From the NCBI GenBank assembly GCA_037443105.1, contig JBBIOZ010000081.1, positions 1-6,726 on the forward strand: 6,726 nt of DNA. Direction: 5' to 3'. Below are positions 1-6,022 of the stretch, in pieces. Each line of letters starts with the position of its first letter. Position 1 is the stretch's first letter. This stretch comes from JAWCLZ01 sp037443105. Lineage in GTDB: Archaea; Halobacteriota; JAWCLZ01. The position numbers were made by a program, and so were the translations under genes. Below the pieces are notes generated by a model. That model saw only the letters and a program-made list of their open reading frames with translations, was not told the origin of the DNA and did not search any database.

Positions 1-908
1 TATATTATTATCTTCGCGCCAAGTGTATTCACTGCGAAATTTTCAGGCATCGCTTGCCAGAGCTTGCTCATTGCTTTGAAGCCTGTGCAGTGCGCAGGTA
101 TAACTATATCTGGGTTGATCTCCTTAAGTGCAGCTATGGTTTTTTCTATAACTTCCTCTTTTACCACTGCTAGATGCATTCCAGCTATGATCGCTGCGAT
201 TTTCTCCACCTTCGTTTGCTTCTGCACGTGTTTCACTATATTTATAATCCCTGGGTGGGAGCAAGCTGAGATGATCACTACTCCTTTGTCTTTAACATTG
301 ACCACGAGAGCTTGCTCGTCCAGTATTAAATCATCTTGGTCAACGCCTGCTTTAACTATGCGCGCACCAGTCCAAGTTCTCTCAAAATCAGTTACACGCG
401 GGATTTCACCGCTGAGCGCGAGCCCTGGTTCTAGCTCCAGAAATTCGCTAGCGAGCTTGAAGTTTGCACCTAGGGACTCATACTTCTGCCTCTCCAGCGT
501 CCAAGTGGGGCTTTTGCCTCTTGGAGTTATCAAATACCTAGGCCAAAATGCATCGGCATGGGTGTATATATCTACTGGTTTTGATCTAGCTTTCAAAAAA
601 CCTTCCAAGCCGGTGTAGTGATCTGGATGTCCGTGGCTTAGAAATACATAGGCTATTTGATCTGCATCTATATTTAAAGCACGCATGTTGTGAAGCAGCA
701 GTTGAGATGAATTCGAAGCATCCAACAAGATTTTCTTAGTCGAACCAGCTCTTTGAACTTCAATTAAGAAAGCCAGACCGTGTCCGCCTATCAATGGTTC
801 TTTAAGTTCGCCAGCCGCTATTCTTTTTATATTCTCAGTGCTTGGCTCGAAAACATCTATATAGTTATCCACAATTGTTTGCACAGTCATTTTATCAAAA
901 CTTTGCAT
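1..908 (-). CDS. MBL-fold metallohydrolase, COG1237 / MJ0301-like (3' end at window edge)
   Basis: Read from the minus strand, this frame is open from ATG at 908 to the left edge: 302 codons, then the bases TA, which would be a stop if the next base is A or G. The C-terminus (NTLGAKIII) already resembles the family end, so little or nothing is missing. The metal-binding motif is SHGHPDH (HxHxDH at residues 92-97). Other family blocks are GGHGLAFLIE (41-50), LLDAS (61-65), SGEIPR (166-171), ACSHPGIINI (215-224), AGMHL (242-246) and PAHCTG (271-276), the order seen in COG1237. Members are often annotated as dihydropterin-ribofuranosylaminobenzene-phosphate synthase after MJ0301, but most are uncharacterised and the true substrate is unknown. 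No signal peptide is seen, so it is probably cytoplasmic. A strong GGAGG lies 7 nt before the ATG, and the gene starts 2 nt after the acetyltransferase stop. It is the last visible gene of the liv operon. Fold assignment is firm; the reaction is not. Confidence 0.9.
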   Translation of the reverse strand, partial: MQSFDKMTVQTIVDNYIDVFEPSTENIKRIAAGELKEPLIGGHGLAFLIEVQRAGSTKKILLDASNSSQLLLHNMRALNIDADQIAYVFLSHGHPDHYTGLEGFLKARSKPVDIYTHADAFWPRYLITPRGKSPTWTLERQKYESLGANFKLASEFLELEPGLALSGEIPRVTDFERTWTGARIVKAGVDQDDLILDEQALVVNVKDKGVVIISACSHPGIINIVKHVQKQTKVEKIAAIIAGMHLAVVKEEVIEKTIAALKEINPDIVIPAHCTGFKAMSKLWQAMPENFAVNTLGAKIII

Positions 909-910
909 TT

Positions 911-1387
911 TCAATCCTCCTTAATTTTTTTCAATCCTAGGTTGTGAAGATCAGGATGTATCGACTTAGGTACCTTTCTTAAATCAAAGCCCATTTTCCG
1001 GAAGAAATTAATCGCCTCCACCCGCTTAATTCTCCAAGCTGCAATATATCTATAGCCTTCTTTTCTCCTCTCCTCTTCAAACATTCGATAGAAAACCGTT
1101 CCATGCCCTTTCCTGCGATAAACTGGATCTATTGTGATGTTAAAGAGGATGTAGAGATCTCTCTCCTCAACATTCGCTTCAAATATCTTATTAACGATTT
1201 CAACTTCTTTTTTATTAGCTTGCCAGTGCTTCAGCTTGCCAATTTTCAAGCCATTTAAAAGCAAAAGCTCGCCATCCAAGAAGTCAACATATTGAGCTCC
1301 AGTATTTATATTCCTCCAGAAAACTTGATCGTGTTTCTGATGATGCTCGTAGTCGACTTCCTCTTTTTTCAATATATAATAATCCAT
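911..1387 (-). CDS. GNAT-family N-acetyltransferase
   Basis: A 158-residue single-domain protein, a normal size for a GNAT enzyme, which moves an acetyl group from acetyl-CoA to an amine. Numbered from the chosen start, beta-4 and motif A read NITIDPVYRRKGHG, with the acetyl-CoA pyrophosphate loop R91-x-x-G94-x-G96. Motif B follows as YIAAWRIKRVEAINFFRKMGF (split here as residues 114-121 and 122-134), with the usual A-x2-F-F-x3-G-F ending. The N-terminal part, which normally sets substrate choice, has a histidine-rich stretch (H15, H16, H19) and no resemblance I recognise. An ATG at 1393 is also in frame, but AAGGGG at 1400-1395 sits only 1 nt from it and 7 nt from the ATG at 1387, the same spacing as in the next gene, so 1387 is preferred. 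It lies 19 nt after livF and 2 nt before the MBL gene, so co-transcription is likely. The substrate is unknown; an amine or amino acid linked to the transporter is only a guess. Confidence 0.88.
   Translation of the reverse strand: MDYYILKKEEVDYEHHQKHDQVFWRNINTGAQYVDFLDGELLLLNGLKIGKLKHWQANKKEVEIVNKIFEANVEERDLYILFNITIDPVYRRKGHGTVFYRMFEEERRKEGYRYIAAWRIKRVEAINFFRKMGFDLRKVPKSIHPDLHNLGLKKIKED
916..920 (-). promoter_or_regulatory. Shine-Dalgarno site of the MBL gene
   Basis: GGAGG on the minus strand with a 7-nt spacer (ATTGAAA) to the ATG at 908. It lies inside the last codons of the upstream acetyltransferase gene. It is the strongest ribosome binding site in the window and suggests this gene is translated independently of its neighbour. 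Confidence 0.75.
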
Positions 1388-1394
1388 TTTCATT

Positions 1395-1400
1395 CCCCTT
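1395..1400 (-). promoter_or_regulatory. Shine-Dalgarno site that decides the GNAT start
   Basis: AAGGGG on the minus strand. The spacer to the ATG at 1387 is 7 nt and to the ATG at 1393 only 1 nt, so it favours the downstream methionine and a protein two residues shorter. Confidence 0.55.
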
Positions 1401-1406
1401 ATTTCT

Positions 1407-2111
1407 TTAAAAGCCGAGTAGAATTTTCCTCACGTGTTCATTCATCAAAAGCTCTTCCCCTTTGCCTTCAAGAGTTATTTTACCTGATTCAACTAAATAA
1501 GCACGCTTAGCTAGGTTTAAGATCTGCTTCACATGCTGACCCACAATCAGAATTGTTATCCCCCTCGAGCTTATTGCTCGAATTATATCGCAGGTGCAGG
1601 AGATTATCTTGGGAGCGAGTCCCATGAATGGATCATCCAAGAGGAGAAGCTGCGATCCAGTCATGAGTCCTCTTCCAAGCGCGAGCATGCGCTGCTCTCC
1701 ACCACTTAGATTCATACCGAGTTCGCTCTCCCGCTTTTGAAGCACTGGGAACAAGCTATATACAAGTTCAAGGGTTTCCTCTTTATTAGCGCGTGCATTT
1801 TTAGTGTAAGCTGCGATTTCTAAATTTTCTCTAACCGTCATATAGGGAAAGATCTTCCTTCCCTCCGGGACATAGGTTATGCCTAGTTCTACGATTTGAT
1901 GGGGTTGAAGTGTATCTATGCGCCTGCCTTGAAATATGATCTCCCCAGATTTAGGGTGCAGCAGGCCTTGAATTGTTTTAAGAATCGTTGTCTTACCTGA
2001 TCCATTTGGACCCACGATGGCAACAATTTCCCCTTTGGCTACGTGCAGCGAGACATCTTTCACTGCTTGAATTCCATTATAGTAGACATTTATATTTCTC
2101 ACTTCCAGCAA
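1407..2111 (-). CDS. livF: Branched-chain amino acid-type ABC transporter, ATP-binding protein LivF
   Basis: This is one of the two ATPases that power the transporter from the cytoplasmic side. Numbering from TTG 2111 (234 aa): Walker A GPNGSGKTT 34-42, the LivF-type YVPEGRKIFP segment in place of a glutamine Q-loop (80-89), signature LSGGEQ 135-140, and Walker B LLLLDD 155-160 followed by GLAP. Two positions stand out. The residue after the Walker B aspartate is Asp160 (codon 1634-1632) instead of the catalytic Glu, and the switch-histidine position is Gln192, followed by His193. Gln at the switch is usual for LivF, but Asp160 is not. The frame also allows GTG at 2120, directly after the livG stop. 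I prefer TTG 2111 because AGGTG lies 6 nt before it and MLEVRN matches the usual LivF N-terminus; the GTG start would add three residues. It follows livG in the same frame and precedes the GNAT gene by 19 nt. Family assignment is firm; the transported substrate is inferred from the family only. Confidence 0.93.
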   Translation of the reverse strand: MLEVRNINVYYNGIQAVKDVSLHVAKGEIVAIVGPNGSGKTTILKTIQGLLHPKSGEIIFQGRRIDTLQPHQIVELGITYVPEGRKIFPYMTVRENLEIAAYTKNARANKEETLELVYSLFPVLQKRESELGMNLSGGEQRMLALGRGLMTGSQLLLLDDPFMGLAPKIISCTCDIIRAISSRGITILIVGQHVKQILNLAKRAYLVESGKITLEGKGEELLMNEHVRKILLGF

Positions 2112-2117
2112 GGCAAA

Positions 2118-2122
2118 CACCT
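2118..2122 (-). promoter_or_regulatory. Shine-Dalgarno site of livF, overlapping the livG stop
   Basis: AGGTG on the minus strand includes the last two bases of the livG TAG stop and the alternative GTG start codon. A 6-nt spacer (TTTGCC) leads to TTG 2111. The same GGTG-plus-6 arrangement precedes livG and livK, which supports the TTG start. Confidence 0.5.
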
Positions 2123-2852
2123 ACAATATATATCTCTCCCCAAGATATGCCTCTATTACCTTTCTATCGCTCGCAATCTCCTCTGGCTTTCCCTCAGCTA
2201 TTTTCTCTCCATGGTCTAAAACGATTACGCGATCTGAGAAGCCCATCACCGCTCTTAGCACATGGTCGATTACAAATACAGTCACACCTGTCTCGTGCAC
2301 TGCTTTAAGTAAGTTCATCGCATCGATCGCTGCAGCTGGACTTAAGCCAGCGACTACTTCATCGAGGAGAAGAAGCTTTGGCTTTGTAGCCAAGGCCCTA
2401 GCGAGTTCCAAGCGCTTTTGTTCGGTAAGCGTGAGATCTCGAGCAAGCGTATTGGCTTTATGTCCTATTCCAACGAGTTCTAAAAACTCCCAGGCCTCTT
2501 TTTTAACGTCTTGCTTGCTTTTCACATCTTTGCCTCCAAATAACACGCCAATTGCTACATTTTCAAGAGCAGTCATGTTTAAAAATGGCTTGACGATTTG
2601 AAAAGTCCGCGCTATGCCCCGCTTGCAGCGCTCGTGTGGCTTTAAATTTGTTATATCCTTCCCATTGAAGTATATTTTACCGGCGCTGGGCTGGTAAATT
2701 CCATTGATGAGATTGAATAGCGTGGTTTTACCGGAGCCATTTGGGCCTATCAATCCAACGATTTCCCCCTCTTCGACTATCAAGCTGACATTTTTAACTG
2801 CTGAGATGCCACCGAAGTATTTACTTAAATTGCTTACTTCAAGCAGCGGCAT
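2121..2852 (-). CDS. livG: Branched-chain amino acid-type ABC transporter, ATP-binding protein LivG
   Basis: The second ATPase of the transporter, 243 aa, normal for LivG. Motifs in order: Walker A GPNGSGKTT 36-44, Q-loop with ARTFQ ending at Gln85, signature region LTLTEQKRLELARAL starting at 140, Walker B LLLLDEVVAGLSP with catalytic Glu165, and switch His197 in VIDHV. The signature departs from LSGGQ (LTLTEQ). From memory, a branch of LivG-like proteins carries a similar LTLAE/LTLAD form along with LLLDEVMAGL, so this is probably a clade feature rather than damage. Walker A, catalytic Glu and switch His are all intact. The ATG at 2852 directly follows the livM TAA with no gap, and GAGGTG (2864-2859) sits 6 nt before it. 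The gene ends in TAG and is followed in the same frame by livF, which is its expected partner. Confidence 0.95.
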   Translation of the reverse strand: MPLLEVSNLSKYFGGISAVKNVSLIVEEGEIVGLIGPNGSGKTTLFNLINGIYQPSAGKIYFNGKDITNLKPHERCKRGIARTFQIVKPFLNMTALENVAIGVLFGGKDVKSKQDVKKEAWEFLELVGIGHKANTLARDLTLTEQKRLELARALATKPKLLLLDEVVAGLSPAAAIDAMNLLKAVHETGVTVFVIDHVLRAVMGFSDRVIVLDHGEKIAEGKPEEIASDRKVIEAYLGERYIL

Positions 2853-3833
2853 TTACTGCACCTCTATCTCTATCTTCTCCTTAATCCAACCTATTATTCC
2901 ATTTGGCATAAATAATATCACTGCTAGAATAGCAATGCCATAGAATATCTCGTGTGCGGAAGGGAAGAGCGGGTGCAGGATGAGTTCATTTGTGAGAAAT
3001 AATATCAATGCGCCGAAAATAGGACCAAGCAATGATAGCCTTCCGCCGAACATGCTCATTACCAATGGTATGGCTGAGAAGTATAAACCAAATGTGAAGT
3101 GTGGCTCAAGGAAGTGTATTAAATGCGCATAGATCGCTCCATTTAAGCCTGTGAAAAAAGAGCTGAGCATAAGTGCAAGCAGCTTATATTTAAAGGTATC
3201 AACTCCCAGTACCTCTGCAGCCTCCTCATTTTCTCGAATTGCTGAAAAAGCAATGCCAAGTTTTGTGGATAAAATTTTATGTACAGTGAAAATCAGGATG
3301 AGCAGAGTAAGCACGAGAATATAGTAGTTCGCAGCTCTGCTGGTGTAGAAGTCAATTTTTATGCTTGCTATCGCTATTTCCGGGAATGCTGGGATGCCTA
3401 GCAAGCCAAGTGGGCCATTTGTTATGCTTACCAAGTTAAGTGCCGCCACCTTCAATATTTCAGCAAATGCAAGGGTTACAAGGGAGAAATAAGGCCCCCG
3501 GAGTTTGAAGCAGGTGAATCCAATTAGGGTTGAGAAGAGCATTGCAATCAATCCTCCTGCGGCCACACTAAGCCAAGGGTTTATTTTAAAATGCATGCTT
3601 AAAATTGCAGTTCCATAAGCTCCCAGTCCAAAATAGGCAGCGTGTCCAAATGAAATCTGCCCGCAGTAGGCTAGAATATCCCAAGCTAGAGAGAGGGAGG
3701 CAAAGAGAAATGCAATGTTAATAACATAGAGCAGATATTCATTGAATTCAAGCAAGAGAGGCAGGAACGCGAGGATTAAAAGCAATGTTGAAAGTAAAAT
3801 ATTCCTCGCTGGTCTTGAGATCTTTAGCCTCAA
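2853..3833 (-). CDS. livM: Branched-chain amino acid-type ABC transporter, permease LivM
   Basis: A polytopic inner permease of 326 aa, within the LivM range, that forms the substrate path together with LivH. Hydrophobic segments run almost the whole length, roughly 9-10 helices judged by eye. Family landmarks are the GQISFGHAAYFGLGAY block (58-73), LRGPYFSLVTLAFAE (111-125), and the cytoplasmic coupling (EAA-like) loop AIRENEEAAEVLGVD (198-212), which docks on the ATPases. A glycine-rich stretch, GGRLSLLGPIFGALI, comes near the C-terminus. The start is TTG at 3833, overlapping the livH TGA stop by 4 bases (TTGA); a G-run (3848-3843) lies 9 nt upstream as a weak ribosome site. The stop TAA abuts the livG ATG and the two genes share one frame. 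The overlap with livH and the contact with livG leave no doubt about complex membership. The substrate cannot be read from the permease. Confidence 0.95.
   Translation of the reverse strand: MRLKISRPARNILLSTLLLILAFLPLLLEFNEYLLYVINIAFLFASLSLAWDILAYCGQISFGHAAYFGLGAYGTAILSMHFKINPWLSVAAGGLIAMLFSTLIGFTCFKLRGPYFSLVTLAFAEILKVAALNLVSITNGPLGLLGIPAFPEIAIASIKIDFYTSRAANYYILVLTLLILIFTVHKILSTKLGIAFSAIRENEEAAEVLGVDTFKYKLLALMLSSFFTGLNGAIYAHLIHFLEPHFTFGLYFSAIPLVMSMFGGRLSLLGPIFGALILFLTNELILHPLFPSAHEIFYGIAILAVILFMPNGIIGWIKEKIEIEVQ
2859..2864 (-). promoter_or_regulatory. Shine-Dalgarno site of livG inside the end of livM
   Basis: GAGGTG on the minus strand, 6 nt (CAGTAA) before the ATG at 2852. It fixes the livG start and lies within the final codons of livM, which points to coupled or directly re-initiated translation. 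Confidence 0.7.
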
Positions 3834-4696
3834 TATCGCTTGCCCCCCAGCAATCCATATGGTCTAAGCAGGAGTAAAATTATGAGCATCGCAAAACCTG
3901 CAAGTTCTCTCCACTGAAATCCTAAAAGTGCAACTGTAAAGGCTTCGCTTATCCCTAGGATCAAACCGCCTAAGATGATGCCTCTTATCTCTCCAACGCC
4001 TCCGAATATTGTTACAACGAGTGCAATTATTGTTACCTCTAAACCAGCTGAGGGATATACATAGTGTATGCTTGCGAACAGCGGCCCTGCGATACCTGCC
4101 AATGCAGCTCCTATTGAAAAAGCATACAAATCTATTTTTTTAATATTTATACCCATCAGCGAGGCTGCATCTCTCTCTTGACTGGTGGCACGCATGGCCA
4201 GGCCTAAGTAGGTTTTCTTGAAGAAGCAGTGAAGCAGAGCTATTGCAACAAGCGAGACTGTAAAAGCCAAGAAGCGCCCGAGACTTGTACTTACTCCAAG
4301 GATAGAAATGCTTTGATCAAGATAGTTTGCAGCAATTAATCTGTAATCTCCGCTCCACAGACTAAGCATTAAGTTTTCTAGGAAAAGTGTGAGTCCAAAG
4401 GTGAATACAATTGTATTGAGTTCAAATGGCTCTTTAACTCCCTCCATGATTTTCTTTATAGACCCCCCTATGATTGAGAGCAGCAGCATGGAAATTGGAA
4501 TCGATAGCAGTGGATCGACTCCTTTAAGCGACCAAAGCCAGTAAGAGATGTAGCCAGCGATCACAATGAACTCGCCGTGGGAGAGGTTGAATACTCTCAC
4601 CACTCCAAATATTAATGCAAACCCCACCGCTATGAGTGCATAGAGCATGCCTGTGAGCAGTCCTGCAAGCAGGGCTTGCTGCAGTACAATCGCCAT
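3830..4696 (-). CDS. livH: Branched-chain amino acid-type ABC transporter, permease LivH
   Basis: The partner permease of LivM, 288 aa from the chosen start, typical for LivH. The N-terminus MAIVLQQALLAGLLTGMLYAL leads into LIFGVVRVFNLSHGEF (the NLSHGEF block at 37-43), the hallmark of LivH. The coupling loop AMRATSQERDAASLMGIN is at 167-184, and a conserved GGVGEIRG segment follows near the C-terminal helices. About eight membrane segments are visible by eye. The frame opens at TTG 4705, but AGGA upstream is only 2-3 nt from that codon and about 11 nt from the ATG at 4696, and the ATG start matches the family N-terminus, so 4696 is chosen. It starts 24 nt after the livK stop and its own TGA overlaps the livM start. 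The spacer before it consists of repeated ATAAGGAA units (see the repeat entry). Confidence 0.95.
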   Translation of the reverse strand: MAIVLQQALLAGLLTGMLYALIAVGFALIFGVVRVFNLSHGEFIVIAGYISYWLWSLKGVDPLLSIPISMLLLSIIGGSIKKIMEGVKEPFELNTIVFTFGLTLFLENLMLSLWSGDYRLIAANYLDQSISILGVSTSLGRFLAFTVSLVAIALLHCFFKKTYLGLAMRATSQERDAASLMGINIKKIDLYAFSIGAALAGIAGPLFASIHYVYPSAGLEVTIIALVVTIFGGVGEIRGIILGGLILGISEAFTVALLGFQWRELAGFAMLIILLLLRPYGLLGGKRY

Positions 4697-4706
4697 CGCT
4701 TTCAAA

Positions 4707-4741
4707 TTCCTTATATTTCCTTATTTCCTTATTTTCCTCAT
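4707..4741 (-). repeat. Tandem ATAAGGAA (Shine-Dalgarno-like) units between livK and livH
   Basis: On the plus strand TTCCTTAT occurs at 4707-4714, 4717-4724 and 4725-4732, with an imperfect fourth copy, TTCCTCAT, at 4734-4741. On the coding strand these are ATAAGGAA units, each containing an AAGGA core that could pair with the 16S rRNA end. The outer copies encode the last residues of LivK and its stop, while the inner ones fill the 24-nt spacer before livH. This could be a cluster of ribosome standby sites for livH, or simply a slippage product in lysine/arginine codons. Confidence 0.55.
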
Positions 4742-5992
4742 CATAAGCGCAGTTAGCGCTATCGCTAGCAATACAGCTTCAAAGCCGCTTGCTCTAGGAG
4801 CGCTCCAAGGCGGCATGGGATATATTGCTTTCGCTGTTGCTCTATCCGGTGGGTATACTATTGCGTGGGTGCCATTCTGGATCTGGAATACCAATCTTGG
4901 ATAGTATAATGGATCGCCTTTGCTGTCGAATTTCACTCTCTCCATTGGTGTTATTATATCGATTTCTCTCAATTCATCTCTAATATTCTCCCCTGTGAGC
5001 GACTTTCCCTTTTTGATGGCATTTTCAATCGCTGCTATCAATGCTCTAGCAGAAGCATAGCCATGCATTGAAAGCGGATCCGGTTCTTTGCCAAATCTTG
5101 CTTTATAGCCCGCGATGTAGGATTGAGTTTCATTCTCAGTTCCAGGCCAAGTTATATTTGCTTCCCAAACTGTGGTACCATAGATATACTCTGAGGTATT
5201 CCCCAGATTTGTTATGAATTCCCAGTATTCGACGCCGAATGCACCTACATAGGCTTTGATATTTATATTAAGCTCCTTCAGCTGGCGCACCATTATCATG
5301 TGATCTCCAAGGAAGAAATTTGAGAGGATTACCTCCGCCTGTTTATCCTTAACCTTGGTCAGAAGCGGGGAAAAATCGCTTGCTCCAGAGGTACCCATTT
5401 CATAAACCACGACTTCGACTCCCTTGCTCTCAAGCAATGCCTTTTGTTCCTCTGCAAGCTGAGTTGAGCCAGGTGTGCTGGAATAAAGTATTGCCACTTT
5501 CTTTGCCTTGAAAACATCCAGCACCACGCCTGTCATGGATTCGACGTATGCATCCAAGCTTGCTATTCTGAAGAAATAAGTGCGATTTTTAAGGGTTAGC
5601 TCTCTCTGCAGCGATGCAGGAGCGATGTAGGGCACCTTGTTTTTATCGCATACCTCGCTTATTGGTCCAACCAAGCTATCCACATAGCCTCCGACTATGG
5701 CCACTACTTTTTCCTTAATAGCGAGCTCCTCCGCCTTTGCAATTGCAATCTCTGGCTTGCTTTCATCATCTCTCGTTATCAAGGTGATATTTCTGCCATC
5801 TATCCCGCCTTTTTTATTCACTTCCTCTATAGCATATAATATTCCCTCGTGGAGTGCCTGACCTTGTTTTGCAAATCTTCCAGTTAATGGATTGATCCCC
5901 CCCACTTTAATTGGTTCCTTCTCCATTTGAGCATATGCACCTGCGGCAGAGGAAAGCAGCATGCATAAGACAAAAATCGCTCTGTGCTTCAT
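4721..5992 (-). CDS. livK: Extracellular substrate-binding protein of the Liv-type transporter, signal peptide plus C-terminal surface anchor
   Basis: The ligand-capturing protein of the transporter, 423 aa, longer than bacterial LivK because of a C-terminal anchor. Residues 1-21 form a signal peptide (KHR, a hydrophobic core, and AYA before Gln22), with no lipobox. From about 27 to 385 it is a type I periplasmic-binding (Peripla_BP_6) fold, recognisable by IKVGGINPLTGRFAKQG, AIEEVNKKGGIDGR, TRDDESKPEIA, IVGGYVDS, YIAPASLQ, FFRIASLD and GYASARALIAAIENA. After proline-rich PMPPWSAP come SGFE (402-405), a hydrophobic helix (406-418) and basic RKIRK, which resembles archaeal PGF-CTERM. Six N-glycosylation sequons are present. 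The frame opens at TTG 6019, but the ATG at 5992 is preferred: GGTG lies 6 nt before it, both TATA elements would start transcription downstream of the TTG, and the signal peptide begins cleanly there. It is the first gene of the operon. The exact ligand cannot be told; other amides or amino acids are possible. Confidence 0.94.
   Translation of the reverse strand: MKHRAIFVLCMLLSSAAGAYAQMEKEPIKVGGINPLTGRFAKQGQALHEGILYAIEEVNKKGGIDGRNITLITRDDESKPEIAIAKAEELAIKEKVVAIVGGYVDSLVGPISEVCDKNKVPYIAPASLQRELTLKNRTYFFRIASLDAYVESMTGVVLDVFKAKKVAILYSSTPGSTQLAEEQKALLESKGVEVVVYEMGTSGASDFSPLLTKVKDKQAEVILSNFFLGDHMIMVRQLKELNINIKAYVGAFGVEYWEFITNLGNTSEYIYGTTVWEANITWPGTENETQSYIAGYKARFGKEPDPLSMHGYASARALIAAIENAIKKGKSLTGENIRDELREIDIITPMERVKFDSKGDPLYYPRLVFQIQNGTHAIVYPPDRATAKAIYPMPPWSAPRASGFEAVLLAIALTALMMRKIRK
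4724..4795 (-). other. PGF-CTERM-like C-terminal sorting/anchor segment of LivK
   Basis: These are the last residues of LivK: a proline-containing linker, then Ser402-Gly-Phe-Glu405, about 13 hydrophobic residues, and a basic RKIRK end. PGF-CTERM domains known from archaea have Pro-Gly-Phe, a transmembrane helix and an arginine-rich tail, and are processed by archaeosortase A. Here the proline is replaced by serine (AGC codon, 4789-4787). It may be a processed variant or only a plain membrane anchor. Confidence 0.6.
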
Positions 5993-5998
5993 TTTCAT

Positions 5999-6002
5999 CA
6001 CC
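5999..6002 (-). promoter_or_regulatory. Shine-Dalgarno site that decides the livK start
   Basis: GGTG (continuing as GGTGAT) on the minus strand, 6 nt before the ATG at 5992. This supports 5992 over the in-frame ATG at 5998, which abuts the site, and over TTG 6019, which has no site before it. Confidence 0.55.
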
Positions 6003-6022
6003 GCTTTATCGGGCTTCAATGC

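Noticed and set aside
64..618. Plus-strand open frame of 184 codons opposite the MBL gene
   Set aside because: It is antisense to a region where the minus strand encodes clear COG1237 motifs. Its own translation is Ser/Thr/Leu-rich with no family resemblance.
2121..2123. TAG at the end of livG as a pyrrolysine codon
   Set aside because: LivG already has its full normal length and livF has its own ribosome site and a family-like N-terminus. Without evidence of a pyl system, a plain stop is the better reading.
1988..2308. Plus-strand open frame across the livG/livF junction
   Set aside because: It is a shadow of two well-supported ATPase genes on the other strand and contains no recognisable domain. 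The same holds for the plus-strand frames at 1292-1510, 2704-2943 and 4647-4904.
5920..5992. LivK as a lipoprotein
   Set aside because: The signal peptide has a Cys in its hydrophobic core, but no lipobox precedes a Cys at the cleavage point. The AYA-Gln site and the C-terminal anchor fit another mode of attachment.
1407..5992. Urea transporter (urtABCDE) instead of a Liv-type system
   Set aside because: The components are homologous and the ligand cannot be read by eye, but no urease or urea-related gene is nearby. The general Liv name is kept with the substrate left open.
5992..6019. TTG at 6019 as the livK start
   Set aside because: No ribosome site precedes it, it lies upstream of the transcription starts predicted from both TATA elements, and it adds a charged stretch before an otherwise standard signal peptide.
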